A DNA stretch of 22,590 bases from an uncultured Collinsella sp. (GTDB lineage: Bacteria; Actinomycetota; Coriobacteriia; Coriobacteriales; Coriobacteriaceae), in NCBI GenBank assembly GCA_958427355.1, contig CAUACA010000031.1, forward strand, positions 1-22,590, read 5' to 3'. The position numbers were made by a program, and so were the translations under genes. Below the pieces are notes generated by a model. It saw only the letters and a list, made by a program, of their open reading frames with translations, searched no databases and was not told the origin of the DNA. Of this stretch, positions 1 to 7,973 are shown piece by piece; the stretch's first letter is position 1; each line of letters starts with the position of its first letter.

Positions 1-18
1 AGCTCGTCAATCGATACA

Positions 19-1218
19 TCAATTCTTGAAGGCATGTATTCCACCAATTTTTAATGAAACAACGGCGGTAATCGCTATCGCGATTGCGCCAATAATACCG
101 AGCGCCATCTGAATGGGATATAACCCCAGCACATGTCCAAATACGGAGAAAAACAATGCGGAAAAGAGGGCCCTTACCAGAGACGCGGCGGAAAGGATCG
201 TCGCACGGAGATCGTCCGCTATCCCGTCTTGGATTATGTTTTCCGAAGTGATGTACACCACTTCTGGGAGGAAACAAAGCACCATGCTAAGGCCAAACAA
301 ACACAAAGGATTTGAAGCGAACCACGGAAGAATCAAGAAAAGGCCCGCCTCGATTAGCATCGAGCCGAGCATGGTATTTCTTTTCCCGAAACGCGACGAA
401 AAGAAATCTGCTGCAATGTAGGCCGTCGCATTTACTGCATAGGATGCACCGAAAAAGATTCCTATTATGGAGACGGGAGCATGAAACGCGTCGAATACCA
501 ACTGATTCAAGTTGTAATAACTCCCGTAGAATCCGTCGAGCATGCTTGTGCCGATGAGGAGAAGCAATATCGCAAATGCGGATTCTCCAACGCGCCAGGT
601 TTCGCGCCTGAACATCTTGGCTGCGTCAAACCTCCCCTTTTCTGATCTTTCAGAACGGGTCGTTTCCGTCCTCTCAATGGGATACAGGAGGAAAAGCTGC
701 AGGAGATAGAAAACGGAGACACATATGTAGAGGGCACTCCAAGACACTTGGGCAATGAAAGACCCGAGTACAATTGCTATTCCCGTAGCGATTGATTGCG
801 CGGCGAGCAGCCGAGCGTTGATGGTGAGGAAGCGCTCTCCTTGACCGGCATTTCGAACAATTTCATATAAAAGTGCTTGTTCGGATCCCGATTGAAGGGA
901 GTAGGCGAGCGCCTCAACAAGGGAAAGCACGACAAGAAAGGGACCTGAGAGCAACAGCATGCCGGCCGTATGGAAGAAAAGCAGCAGCACGCCCACTTGA
1001 ATCGAAAACTTCTTTCCAAAGAAATCGCCTACCAGCCCTGTTGGTAGCTCGAGGACGACCGTTGCAATGTTGAACAGGGCTTGATAAAGCGTGATTTCCG
1101 TGACAGACATTCCTTTCTCCGCAAGGAAAAGTAGAAACACTCCCCGATTTAAAACAAATCCCGTGAGAACGAAAAAGGCGGAATAGACGTGCAGTTTCGT
1201 AGTGGCTTGCTTGTTCAT
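19..1218 (-). CDS. MFS transporter
   Basis: A 399-residue integral membrane protein of the major facilitator superfamily, probably exporting or importing a small solute by proton coupling; the substrate cannot be told. Hydrophobic stretches run the whole length and fit about 12 membrane segments, split by a charged central loop near residues 180-210 (RTETTRSERSEKGR). The motif-A-like loop GDFFGKKF follows the second segment, as in MFS drug or sugar transporters. ATG at 1218 is preceded by GGAAG about 7 bases upstream. Base composition here is near 50% GC by spot count, clearly lower than the roughly 60% of later genes, so it may have been acquired by transfer. It is separated by about 145 bases from the next gene, and no partner gene is visible in the window. 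Confidence 0.85.
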   Translation of the reverse strand: MNKQATTKLHVYSAFFVLTGFVLNRGVFLLFLAEKGMSVTEITLYQALFNIATVVLELPTGLVGDFFGKKFSIQVGVLLLFFHTAGMLLLSGPFLVVLSLVEALAYSLQSGSEQALLYEIVRNAGQGERFLTINARLLAAQSIATGIAIVLGSFIAQVSWSALYICVSVFYLLQLFLLYPIERTETTRSERSEKGRFDAAKMFRRETWRVGESAFAILLLLIGTSMLDGFYGSYYNLNQLVFDAFHAPVSIIGIFFGASYAVNATAYIAADFFSSRFGKRNTMLGSMLIEAGLFLILPWFASNPLCLFGLSMVLCFLPEVVYITSENIIQDGIADDLRATILSAASLVRALFSALFFSVFGHVLGLYPIQMALGIIGAIAIAITAVVSLKIGGIHAFKN

Positions 1219-1363
1219 TTGATACTTCCGATGACAATTTTGGCCTAGCGGGCGGCGGAATCAACCGAAGATGAGGCGCGTTGGCGCCGGGCGTCCAGAT
1301 GCGTCATGCTGAAAATAGATGAAGCGTATGATTGACAAAACCATAGAGCCCGTCACAAATTGA

Positions 1364-2251
1364 CTACTCCCAATGCTGGTCGTGGAGGGCGGCACCGAGA
1401 AAGTCGGCATCGAAGGGCACAGCTTCGGCAAAAGCGTAGTCGCCGTCGCTGGCGATGAGCAGGTAGTTTTCCTCGCCGCCGAACTTCGCATCGCCACAGG
1501 GGACCACCCAGACATGGGCGAATACCTCGAGTGCCGTGGCAGCGCAGTCGCGCAGGAACGTCACATCGCTCCCCTCGTTTGTGCTTACGATATTGGCAAC
1601 GTAGACGCCACCGACATTTAGGCTGCCCCGCACCAAACGCAACGCCTCAACCGTCGCCAGCTCGCGTACGGGCTCGGCACCGCCAAAGCAATCGCTCACG
1701 ACCACGTCGTAGCGACGATGACCAACACTCGTCACGCCCAGATAAGAGCGAGCCTCAGCGGTTATCACCCGCAGGCGATCGCCCGCCGTGCACTCCAGCT
1801 CGTCCAGATAGAACCAGCGGCGCGCCAGGCGCGTAATCTCTCCGTCATACTCGATGACGTCCATGCGCAAGCCCTCGTGCGACATCAGCGCGAACTTGGG
1901 ATAGGCAAACCCGCCGCCACCCAGCATAAGCATGCGGTTGATACCGTGACCATAAGCATCACGCATCGCATCCTCGGACTCAAACACGTCGTCAAACGCA
2001 CGATAGTACGCAAAGACGGGCTCCGTCCAACGCTCACCAACGTAACTTGCGCTTTGGTAGACGCTGCCTTGCACCAACACGCGAATCTCGTCGCCGCCCT
2101 CATCGTGCACGCATTTCACACGCGCCAACCCATTGCGGGTTCGCGCAACCTGCAGACAGGCAGCACGAACAGCGACAGCGGCCGCACCAAGCGCCGCGGC
2201 TCCCAGAGCAACACCGGCAACGACGCCAGCAGAAACACTCGGCTTGTTCAT
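1364..2251 (-). CDS. membrane-anchored spermidine synthase-like protein
   Basis: A 295-residue protein with the Rossmann methyltransferase-like fold of polyamine aminopropyltransferases. The nucleotide-binding loop LGGGGFAYP is at 110-118, the acidic residue that would bind the ribose is in VIEYDGE (E134), and YDVVVSDCFGG holds D187. The second acidic residue of the usual catalytic DxxD of spermidine synthase is not present, so aminopropyl transfer is uncertain. Residues 8-34 are a Gly/Ala/Val-rich hydrophobic stretch that could anchor the protein in the membrane. The ATG directly abuts the TAG stop of the upstream Elp3 gene and its AAGGAG site lies inside the end of that gene, so the two are almost certainly cotranscribed and translationally coupled. 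It could instead be an uncharacterised SAM-dependent enzyme of the fused MFS/spermidine synthase group. Confidence 0.75.
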   Translation of the reverse strand: MNKPSVSAGVVAGVALGAAALGAAAVAVRAACLQVARTRNGLARVKCVHDEGGDEIRVLVQGSVYQSASYVGERWTEPVFAYYRAFDDVFESEDAMRDAYGHGINRMLMLGGGGFAYPKFALMSHEGLRMDVIEYDGEITRLARRWFYLDELECTAGDRLRVITAEARSYLGVTSVGHRRYDVVVSDCFGGAEPVRELATVEALRLVRGSLNVGGVYVANIVSTNEGSDVTFLRDCAATALEVFAHVWVVPCGDAKFGGEENYLLIASDGDYAFAEAVPFDADFLGAALHDQHWE

Positions 2252-4159
2252 CTAGAGCTCCTTTTGCAGATAGAGTCCATGGTCGCAAAAACCCAAATGG
2301 CGATAGTACTCGCGCGTACCGATTGCGCTAATCACGTTGATACGCGTATAACCCGCATCCCGGGCAATCTCGCACGCACGCTCTACGAGCAAACGCCCCA
2401 ATCCATGGTGCTGGGCTGCCTGGCCTTGATCTCCCACGCGCGCCGCCATGCCATACACGTGCACCTCGCGAATCATCGCCTCGTCCGGTGTCGTCGGCAA
2501 CTCATCCGCATGCGCGGCAACAAAAGCACGATCGGGCAGAGACAGACGCAAAAAGCCCGCGATCTTGCCCTGCGGCGTCACCCACTGCAAAAAGCGCTCG
2601 TGCGTCACCGGCGTCTCGTACGCCACTTCCTCGTCAAGGGTCAGCTCATGCAAGTCGGCGCCCGCCGTGCTAATCTCGCGATAGCGAATCTCACGCACTG
2701 TCGCGCCTTCCCCACGAGCCGACAAGCGGTTTTCAACGAGCTGACGCAGGTTGGGCTTCTTGTTGCCCACCATGATGTCGTCGGAGCTAAAGTCGCGGAT
2801 CATGCGACTGATGCGGCAGAACGCCGGCGTCACCACGATGTCGTCGGCCAACACATCGAGCAGCTCTTCCTCGGTATAGGGACGCCACTCGCCGCGCTCA
2901 TAGCAGCCCACCAGACGCGAGCCCTCGATGAGCGCGCACGGGTAGACCTTGACCTCGTCGGGCATAAAGGCCCCTTCGGTCATAAAGCGCTCGTAGTCGC
3001 GCTTGTCCCCCTCGGGTGTGGCGCCCAATAAGTTGAGCATAAAATGCGCATGGATCTTAAAGCCAAAGAGGCGCGCAAGCGAAAACGCCTGCTCGATCTG
3101 AGCCACCGAAATGCGACGCTCGTTGATATCGAGCAAATGCTGGTCGAGGCTCTGGATGCCCATCTGAATCTTGGTGCAGCCCAGACGACGAATGAGCGTG
3201 AGAGCCTGTGGCGTCACGGCATCGGGGCGGGTCTCGATAACGAGCCCCACCACGCGATGCTTCGCCGTCTCGTTGATGCGCTGCTGACGCTCAAGCTCCT
3301 CCATCGTTGCCGTCTGCCACTCGGCAGCCTCGCCCCATGGCGTACCGGGGCCGTACAGACGACGCACTGCGCGGTTATAGCCACCAACGACAGCATCCAC
3401 ACGCCCCTGCTCGTCGGCAACGCCGCTCGCAAGCTCGGCCTCGTCGGTCGCAATGCCGGCAGCCCGATAGCGCTCGCGGCGCTCTGTTACCACCGGCGGC
3501 AGGGCATCGGCGGGAGCGTCATCGAGCAGGCGCCCTGCCTCGGCACGGCTGATGCCCGGACGCGCCAACATGGGGTTTGCTGCCACACCGGCGACGGCAT
3601 CGTCATTGAGCGCACGGAAAAGCTCCGACATAAACCACGTCTGATACCCTTGCGGATAGTCGCTCCAGGTACCGCCGAGCACAATGAGCTCTATCTTGTC
3701 GGTCGCATGTCCCATCTGCGAAAGCGCGGTCAGACGAGCGCTCACCTGCAGATACGGGTCGAAGCAGTTTTGCTCCGCACGGGCGCACGCCGGCTCGGCG
3801 TGCAGATAGCTTTTGGGCATGCGCAGATCGTTGGGGCAAAACAGGCAATCGCCCGAGCATGGCCGGGGCTTGGTAATGACGGTAATGGTCGCCACGCCCG
3901 AGGCCGTTCGGCGCGGCTTCATACGCAGGACCTGCAGCAGTTGACGCTCCAGATCGGAATCGACATTCCACGCAGCCCACCGAACCGGCTCCTCACGTTT
4001 AACCCGCTGGTAGAACGGCAGCAGACGGCGCTTGGCCAAATCGCGTTTGTCGGCACCCTCACGGCGCGCCTCGGCATGTATCAGTTTGACGAGCGCTTTG
4101 TCGTCCACGGTCTCGCCGCGACGCAGAGCCTCGAGTATGTTCAAGATAATCTGTTCCAT
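2252..4159 (-). CDS. Elp3 family radical SAM / acetyltransferase, tRNA U34 modification
   Basis: A 635-residue Elp3-like enzyme. In the Elp3 family the radical SAM domain and the acetyl-CoA domain together put a carboxymethyl group on C5 of the wobble uridine (U34) of tRNA, giving cm5U. The iron-sulfur cysteines are in PCSGDCLFC (C101, C105, C108; spacing CX3CX2C, typical of Elp3 rather than the usual CX3CX2C context of HemN). The C-terminal GNAT domain has the acetyl-CoA loop QHHGLG at 583-588 and the Elp3 signature GTREYYRHLGF at 614-624. The length is slightly above that of archaeal Elp3 (about 530-550), with an expanded segment between about residues 180 and 270. It is the first gene of a two-gene unit with the spermidine-synthase-like gene. 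A terminator hairpin separates it from the DUF4097 gene upstream. Confidence 0.93.
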   Translation of the reverse strand: MEQIILNILEALRRGETVDDKALVKLIHAEARREGADKRDLAKRRLLPFYQRVKREEPVRWAAWNVDSDLERQLLQVLRMKPRRTASGVATITVITKPRPCSGDCLFCPNDLRMPKSYLHAEPACARAEQNCFDPYLQVSARLTALSQMGHATDKIELIVLGGTWSDYPQGYQTWFMSELFRALNDDAVAGVAANPMLARPGISRAEAGRLLDDAPADALPPVVTERRERYRAAGIATDEAELASGVADEQGRVDAVVGGYNRAVRRLYGPGTPWGEAAEWQTATMEELERQQRINETAKHRVVGLVIETRPDAVTPQALTLIRRLGCTKIQMGIQSLDQHLLDINERRISVAQIEQAFSLARLFGFKIHAHFMLNLLGATPEGDKRDYERFMTEGAFMPDEVKVYPCALIEGSRLVGCYERGEWRPYTEEELLDVLADDIVVTPAFCRISRMIRDFSSDDIMVGNKKPNLRQLVENRLSARGEGATVREIRYREISTAGADLHELTLDEEVAYETPVTHERFLQWVTPQGKIAGFLRLSLPDRAFVAAHADELPTTPDEAMIREVHVYGMAARVGDQGQAAQHHGLGRLLVERACEIARDAGYTRINVISAIGTREYYRHLGFCDHGLYLQKEL

Positions 4160-4178
4160 GTCCCCATTGTAAAGGCAA

Positions 4179-4210
4179 AGGCGCCGAAGCCCGTCACGGC
4201 TCCGGCGCCT
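4179..4210 (-). terminator. hairpin terminator after the DUF4097 gene
   Basis: The arms AGGCGCCGAAGCC and GGCTCCGGCGCCT pair over 13 positions with one mismatch, around a six-base loop. It lies about 47 bases after the stop of the DUF4097 gene on the minus strand and is followed by a weak T-rich tract (TTTGCCTTT), then the Elp3 start. It is a likely intrinsic terminator that separates the two transcription units. Confidence 0.65.
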
Positions 4211-4256
4211 CCATCAAAGAGCATGCCTATATGTACCGATCTCCGAAAACCGCATG

Positions 4257-5156
4257 TCACTCCGGATCAAACGACATGTCGCCCGAACCGACCTCAAAAC
4301 GATACGTAGCAGACTTATCGCCGTTATCGAATTCAAGATTCAAAATGGTCTCGCCGTCGTAGCCAAGCGGAAGGAAATCGCTCTCAAAGTCGCCGCTGCC
4401 CAAGGTGAGGCTCGCCTTAAAGCCCGTCGAGTTCGGAACCGTCATCTCCACATCGCCCGAGCCCACACTCACGTCCATCGACTTCGCGGGGGCCTGGTAG
4501 AGCTCGAACGTCACATCGCCCGAACCGACCTCAGCACTGAGCGCATCAGTCACGCTGCCCGTAAACTCTACATCTCCCGCACCCAGGAAAAGGTCGAAAC
4601 CATCACAGATGACACCGACAATCTGCAGATCACCCGAGCCCACGTGCGCGTTGACTCCCTTCAAATGTTCGGCAACACGGCGCGGCAGCTCGACCGTAAC
4701 TGTGCGATCGATTGCCTTACCGTCATCACTTCCAAACTGAGAAACCTTGAGCGTCGAGTCCTCGACGGATGCGATGTTTTGCGTCGCGGCCTTGGAGGCA
4801 TCCATACCCTTGGCAACGCGCCCCCGCTCGATAACGCGAGCCTTGTTGCCGTCAACAACCTTGACGTCCACCGACGCCGCATTGATATCGAAATCGAGGT
4901 AGCGGAACTCATCGGCATCAAAGGTCGCACTCGAAAGTTGCTGAGGCCGAGCGGAATGGCTGCCGCTATTCAAGGAATCGTCCTCGTCAAACATATCGTC
5001 AAAATCAGACAAATGGCCAGATAGAATACCGGTCGTACGTACCATATCGGAATGAGCCAATAGCCGCGAAGTGCCAAAGACAAGCCCGATAATCAGTACA
5101 AACGCTCCGATGCCAACGCCCAAGCGTACCTTGGATTCATGCGAAAGCTTCATCAT
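4257..5156 (-). CDS. DUF4097 beta-repeat protein with N-terminal membrane anchor
   Basis: A 299-residue protein. Residues about 11-33 form one hydrophobic segment (signal anchor), followed by an acidic linker (DFDDMFDEDD, 51-60) and a repeat domain. The repeat unit carries the motif (V/L)G(S/A)GD at about 172-176, 191-195, 210-214, 231-235, 252-256 and 289-293, a period of mostly 19-21 residues. This fits one turn of the beta-solenoid typical of the DUF4097 / putative adhesin family. The repeat region probably faces outside the cytoplasm. The ATG overlaps the stop of the XRE regulator gene (ATGA), so both proteins are made from one transcript. In other bacteria such proteins often accompany PspC-like or XRE membrane regulators and are thought to take part in envelope sensing; that role here is inference. 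The biochemical function is unknown. Confidence 0.85.
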   Translation of the reverse strand: MMKLSHESKVRLGVGIGAFVLIIGLVFGTSRLLAHSDMVRTTGILSGHLSDFDDMFDEDDSLNSGSHSARPQQLSSATFDADEFRYLDFDINAASVDVKVVDGNKARVIERGRVAKGMDASKAATQNIASVEDSTLKVSQFGSDDGKAIDRTVTVELPRRVAEHLKGVNAHVGSGDLQIVGVICDGFDLFLGAGDVEFTGSVTDALSAEVGSGDVTFELYQAPAKSMDVSVGSGDVEMTVPNSTGFKASLTLGSGDFESDFLPLGYDGETILNLEFDNGDKSATYRFEVGSGDMSFDPE

Positions 5157-5875
5157 TCATCACTCTCTTTGGCAATCGGCTCAGCGGTAGTCGCGGTAGC
5201 CACGTCAGCATCAGATTCCGCAGAAGTATCCTTCCCCTGGGCCTTGACCGCCACCGACGCCGAACCAACCTGAATATCCCCGCGCGCCCAATCGCCATCG
5301 AGCGCACGCGCCACCCAGTGATAGATGGGAATCGTAAAGAAGATCAGTGCGGCAAAGGGGCCGGCACCAAACAGGAACATCAGCAAAAAGAACAGCAGCC
5401 AGCACACGGCCCAATACGGGAACGACTGGAACGGGCCCTTCACCGGAGTCGAGCCAACCGCACCGCCACTCGTCGCCTGCGCCGTAGCGGCATTGGCGGC
5501 CTGTGCACTCCAGCTTGCCGCTTGCGCCGCCTTGGCGGCGGCATCACTCGCCTGCGTTGCCGCCTCGGTGGCACGTGCCGCCGCCTCATGGGTGCGTGCG
5601 CGCTCTGCCGCCTCGGCCTCGCGTTGGCGAGCGCGGTCCTCGTTCTCAAACTCGATATCGTCCTCAATCTCGTCGCTCGGATTGAGCAACTCGTCCAAGC
5701 TCACGCCATAGAGTTTGGCGAGCGAGATCAGGTTCTCGGTATCGGGTGAGCTCTCCGCGCGCTCCCATTTACTGACCGCCTGGCGCGACAGCCCCAGCTT
5801 TCGCGCCAGCCCTTCTTGGCTAAAGCCTTTGCTGCGGCGAAGGTCGGCGAGCCGCTGCGCAGTTTCTACATTCAT
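5153..5875 (-). CDS. XRE-family regulator with C-terminal membrane segments
   Basis: A 240-residue protein. Residues 1-66 form a Cro/CI-type helix-turn-helix (RLADLRRSKGFSQEGLARKLG, then SRQAVSKWERAESSPD). An acidic stretch follows (68-80), then an Ala-rich, probably helical segment rich in Ala/Gln/Thr (85-135) that may be a coiled coil. Two hydrophobic segments come at about 153-171 and 172-187, so the DNA-binding domain would be tethered to the inner face of the membrane. The start at 5875 is chosen because AGGAGG lies five bases upstream; the frame stays open 171 bases further but has no such site and reads low-complexity sequence. It overlaps the DUF4097 gene by four bases and probably senses an envelope signal with it. 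The target genes are not known; autoregulation is likely. Confidence 0.87.
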   Translation of the reverse strand: MNVETAQRLADLRRSKGFSQEGLARKLGLSRQAVSKWERAESSPDTENLISLAKLYGVSLDELLNPSDEIEDDIEFENEDRARQREAEAAERARTHEAAARATEAATQASDAAAKAAQAASWSAQAANAATAQATSGGAVGSTPVKGPFQSFPYWAVCWLLFFLLMFLFGAGPFAALIFFTIPIYHWVARALDGDWARGDIQVGSASVAVKAQGKDTSAESDADVATATTAEPIAKESDE

Positions 5876-6142
5876 GGTTCCTCCTATGTGATGCCAGCCG
5901 TGCCGCCGGACCGTTTTTGTTCTTAAGGCGCCTTGCACAGTTAAAAATCTATCCGCCACCGCCAAAAACATGCCACCTATTCTAGTGAGATTTTTGACAA
6001 CCGGCGGTTGCGGGTGCATATGAGCTGCGGAAATGTGTCCAAACAAAGCAATGACCCGTAGCTTGGTTGTCCCCGTTGCGGCGTTAACGGTAGTATGGTC
6101 GTACTGTTAATTCCGCACCGCCAACGGAGGGAGTTCCGCGCC

Positions 6143-7015
6143 GTGAACCGCGATTTCGCCTCATCGCTCATCCAGCTCAACAACACGTTCTATCGCGAGC
6201 ACTCCGCCTCCTTCTCCGATACGCGCCAGGCCCCGTGGCCCGGCTGGGTGCGCACCATGGACATCGCGCTCGGGCAGCTCGACGTCGCCACGATCGAGCA
6301 TCCCGTCCGCGTCTTCGATCTTGCCTGCGGCAATATGCGATTCGAGAATTTTGCCGCCGGCGGCGCACTTGCCGCCAAGGGCGTCGATGGCGCAAACCCC
6401 TCGGCAGATGCCAGCTGCCCGTTTGAGTTCTATGGTGTTGACTCGTGTCAGGATTTGGCTATCGATGCGCACGGTCACGCCCTGCGCATTCCCAACCTGC
6501 ACTTCCAGGAACTCGACGTGCTTGACGCCCTTATGAAGCTCAACCCCGCCGAGACGCCCGACGTGCTTTTCGACGCCCCACTCGCCGATATCTCGGTCTG
6601 CTTTGGCTTTATGCACCACGTGCCGTCGTGCGAGTACCGCGTACGCGTGCTCGACGCCCTGGTGCGGCAAACGCGCCCGGGCGGCATCATCGCCATCAGC
6701 TTTTGGGAGTTTATGAACGACGAGCGCATGGCGCGCAAGGCCGTTCGAGCCGAAGCCCGCGCCGAGCTCACCCCGCCGTTTGAGGGTTACGATTCCGCGC
6801 AGTTTGAAGCCGGCGACCACCTCATTGGCTGGCAAAACGACCGCCACGCCTACCGCTACTGCCATCACTTTGACGATCAGCAGATCACCGACCTGGTGCG
6901 CGGCGTCCGTACGTTCTACAAGAGCGGCGAGGTCCCCGTGCGCGAGCTTGAGCGCTTCCATGCCGACGGTCGCAGCGGCGAGCTCAACCGTTATGTGATC
7001 CTCAAGCGCCTGTAG
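6143..7015 (+). CDS. Trm9/ALKBH8-like SAM-dependent methyltransferase
   Basis: A 290-residue class I methyltransferase. It has the N-terminal signature FSDTRQAPWPGW (24-35), which matches the FSxTRxxxWP segment of eukaryotic Trm9 and ALKBH8. These enzymes methylate the carboxymethyl group of cm5U34 in tRNA to mcm5U34. SAM motif I is FDLACGNMRF (58-67), motif II ends FYGVD (96-100), and CFGFMHHV (153-160) and VRQTRPGGIIAISFWEF (174-190) follow the family pattern VLHH...RPGG...W. The C-terminal part RYCHHFDDQQ (238-247) and the final NRYVILKR resemble the RYYHVF and CVIL elements of Trm9. I chose GTG at 6143 because GGAGGGAG lies about 10-12 bases upstream and the family signature starts soon after; an upstream ATG at 6095 has no such site. 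Elp3, which makes the substrate in other organisms, is encoded about 2 kb away. A small-molecule methyltransferase is the alternative. Confidence 0.8.
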   Translation: MNRDFASSLIQLNNTFYREHSASFSDTRQAPWPGWVRTMDIALGQLDVATIEHPVRVFDLACGNMRFENFAAGGALAAKGVDGANPSADASCPFEFYGVDSCQDLAIDAHGHALRIPNLHFQELDVLDALMKLNPAETPDVLFDAPLADISVCFGFMHHVPSCEYRVRVLDALVRQTRPGGIIAISFWEFMNDERMARKAVRAEARAELTPPFEGYDSAQFEAGDHLIGWQNDRHAYRYCHHFDDQQITDLVRGVRTFYKSGEVPVRELERFHADGRSGELNRYVILKRL

Positions 7016-7053
7016 GCACCGACGACTCGCCGTCGAGCCGTACCGCATCTTTC

Positions 7054-7076
7054 GGGCAAATAATGCCCACCCCTTT
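7054..7076 (+). terminator. possible weak terminator after the Trm9-like gene
   Basis: GGGCA and TGCCC form a 5-bp stem around AATAA, followed after CACCCC by TTTT. The stem is short, so this is only a candidate stop for transcription between the Trm9-like and TrmB-like genes. Confidence 0.25.
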
Positions 7077-7133
7077 TCAACCCATTGACGGAACGCGCAG
7101 CTATGCGTTCCATATTTATGACCAAGGAGCCTC

Positions 7134-7973
7134 ATGGGAGCCGTCCACGTTCGCACGCCTAAGAACTTTGTGCTCGAGGAGCGCCTGGAGCGCTACGCCG
7201 ATGCGATTGAGACGAACCCCGAGGCCTATGCCGGAGATTGGCGTGAAGCCTGTGCGCCAGTTGGCAGCAAGCCATTCGAACACCTTCACCTGGATCTTGG
7301 CTGCGGCAAGGGAACGTACCCTGTAGAGCGCGCGGCCCACGAGCCAAACACCCTCTTTATCGGTATGGACCAGGAGCCCATCTGCATCGCCTATGCCGCG
7401 CAGAAAATCTGCGAGCAGGAGCTGCCCAATGCGCTTGTGCTGCCCCGAGGCGCGGCATCGCTGCCACAGCTATTTGCCGCAGGCGAGCTCGATGCCATCA
7501 CCATTAACTTTCCCACGCCGCAGCCCAAGGCCAAGTACGCTAAAAAACGACTCGTCCATGTCGACCATCTGATGCTCTACCGCCCGCTCTTTGCAGTCGG
7601 CGCCACCGTCACACTGCGAACCGACAGCAAGCCATTGCGCGACTACGCCCTGGGGCAGTTTGCCGCGGCAGGCTACGACACGCTTTGGGTAAGCGACGAC
7701 GTTCGTCGCGACCATCCCGAGCATCCCGAGACCGAATATGAATGCCGCACGCGCGAGATGGGTGCCGCCGTCTATGGCATTTGTGCCACGCCCGGTGCGC
7801 AGCCCAGCGATGAACAGCTCGCAGCAGGCCGCGCGCAGGAGCAAAGCCTTGCCTGTTACCTGCCCGACAACCTCGATGAGCTCACCTATGTACCTCTGGG
7901 CATGGAAGAGGCCGTCGAGAACTTTAGAAACCGCGCCCGCAAAGGCAAGAAGCGCCTGCCGCAAGAGTCCTAG
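7134..7973 (+). CDS. TrmB-like tRNA (guanine-N7) methyltransferase
   Basis: A 279-residue protein related to TrmB, which makes m7G46 in the tRNA variable loop. The SAM loop is LHLDLGCGKGTYP (51-63), the acidic end of the next strand is FIGMDQEP (75-82), and the family core INFPTPQPKAKYAKKRL (124-140) takes the place of the usual INFPDPWxKKRHxKRR. The C-terminal TEYECRTREMG (200-210) fits the TxYE element of TrmB. Two normally strong positions differ: the Asp of FPDPW is Thr and the Trp is Gln. The protein is also about 60 residues longer than common TrmB, so its position or RNA target may differ. The start is clear, with AAGGAG four bases before ATG. It lies upstream of the helicase gene, from which it is separated by the 122-bp element at 8040. 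Confidence 0.78.
   Translation: MGAVHVRTPKNFVLEERLERYADAIETNPEAYAGDWREACAPVGSKPFEHLHLDLGCGKGTYPVERAAHEPNTLFIGMDQEPICIAYAAQKICEQELPNALVLPRGAASLPQLFAAGELDAITINFPTPQPKAKYAKKRLVHVDHLMLYRPLFAVGATVTLRTDSKPLRDYALGQFAAAGYDTLWVSDDVRRDHPEHPETEYECRTREMGAAVYGICATPGAQPSDEQLAAGRAQEQSLACYLPDNLDELTYVPLGMEEAVENFRNRARKGKKRLPQES

Noticed and set aside
1718..3031. 437-codon open frame on the plus strand opposite Elp3 and the spermidine-synthase-like gene
   Set aside because: It is antisense to two genes with clear family motifs, has no ribosome site, and its protein has the Arg/His/Ala-rich look of a shadow frame in GC-rich DNA.
3044..4309. 421-codon plus-strand frame opposite Elp3
   Set aside because: It mirrors the Elp3 gene and runs through the terminator into the DUF4097 gene; no domain is recognisable.
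5876..6046. 57-codon upstream extension of the XRE regulator
   Set aside because: AGGAGG directly precedes ATG 5875 and the helix-turn-helix begins there; the extension has no family content.
7090..7111. GGAACGC/GCGTTCC hairpin just before the TrmB-like ribosome site as a riboswitch or attenuator
   Set aside because: A single 7-bp stem with an 8-base loop is too little to support a regulatory RNA call, and it does not cover the ribosome site.
6161..7156. 331-codon minus-strand frame opposite the Trm9-like gene
   Set aside because: It is antisense to a gene with conserved SAM motifs and shows no family signature.
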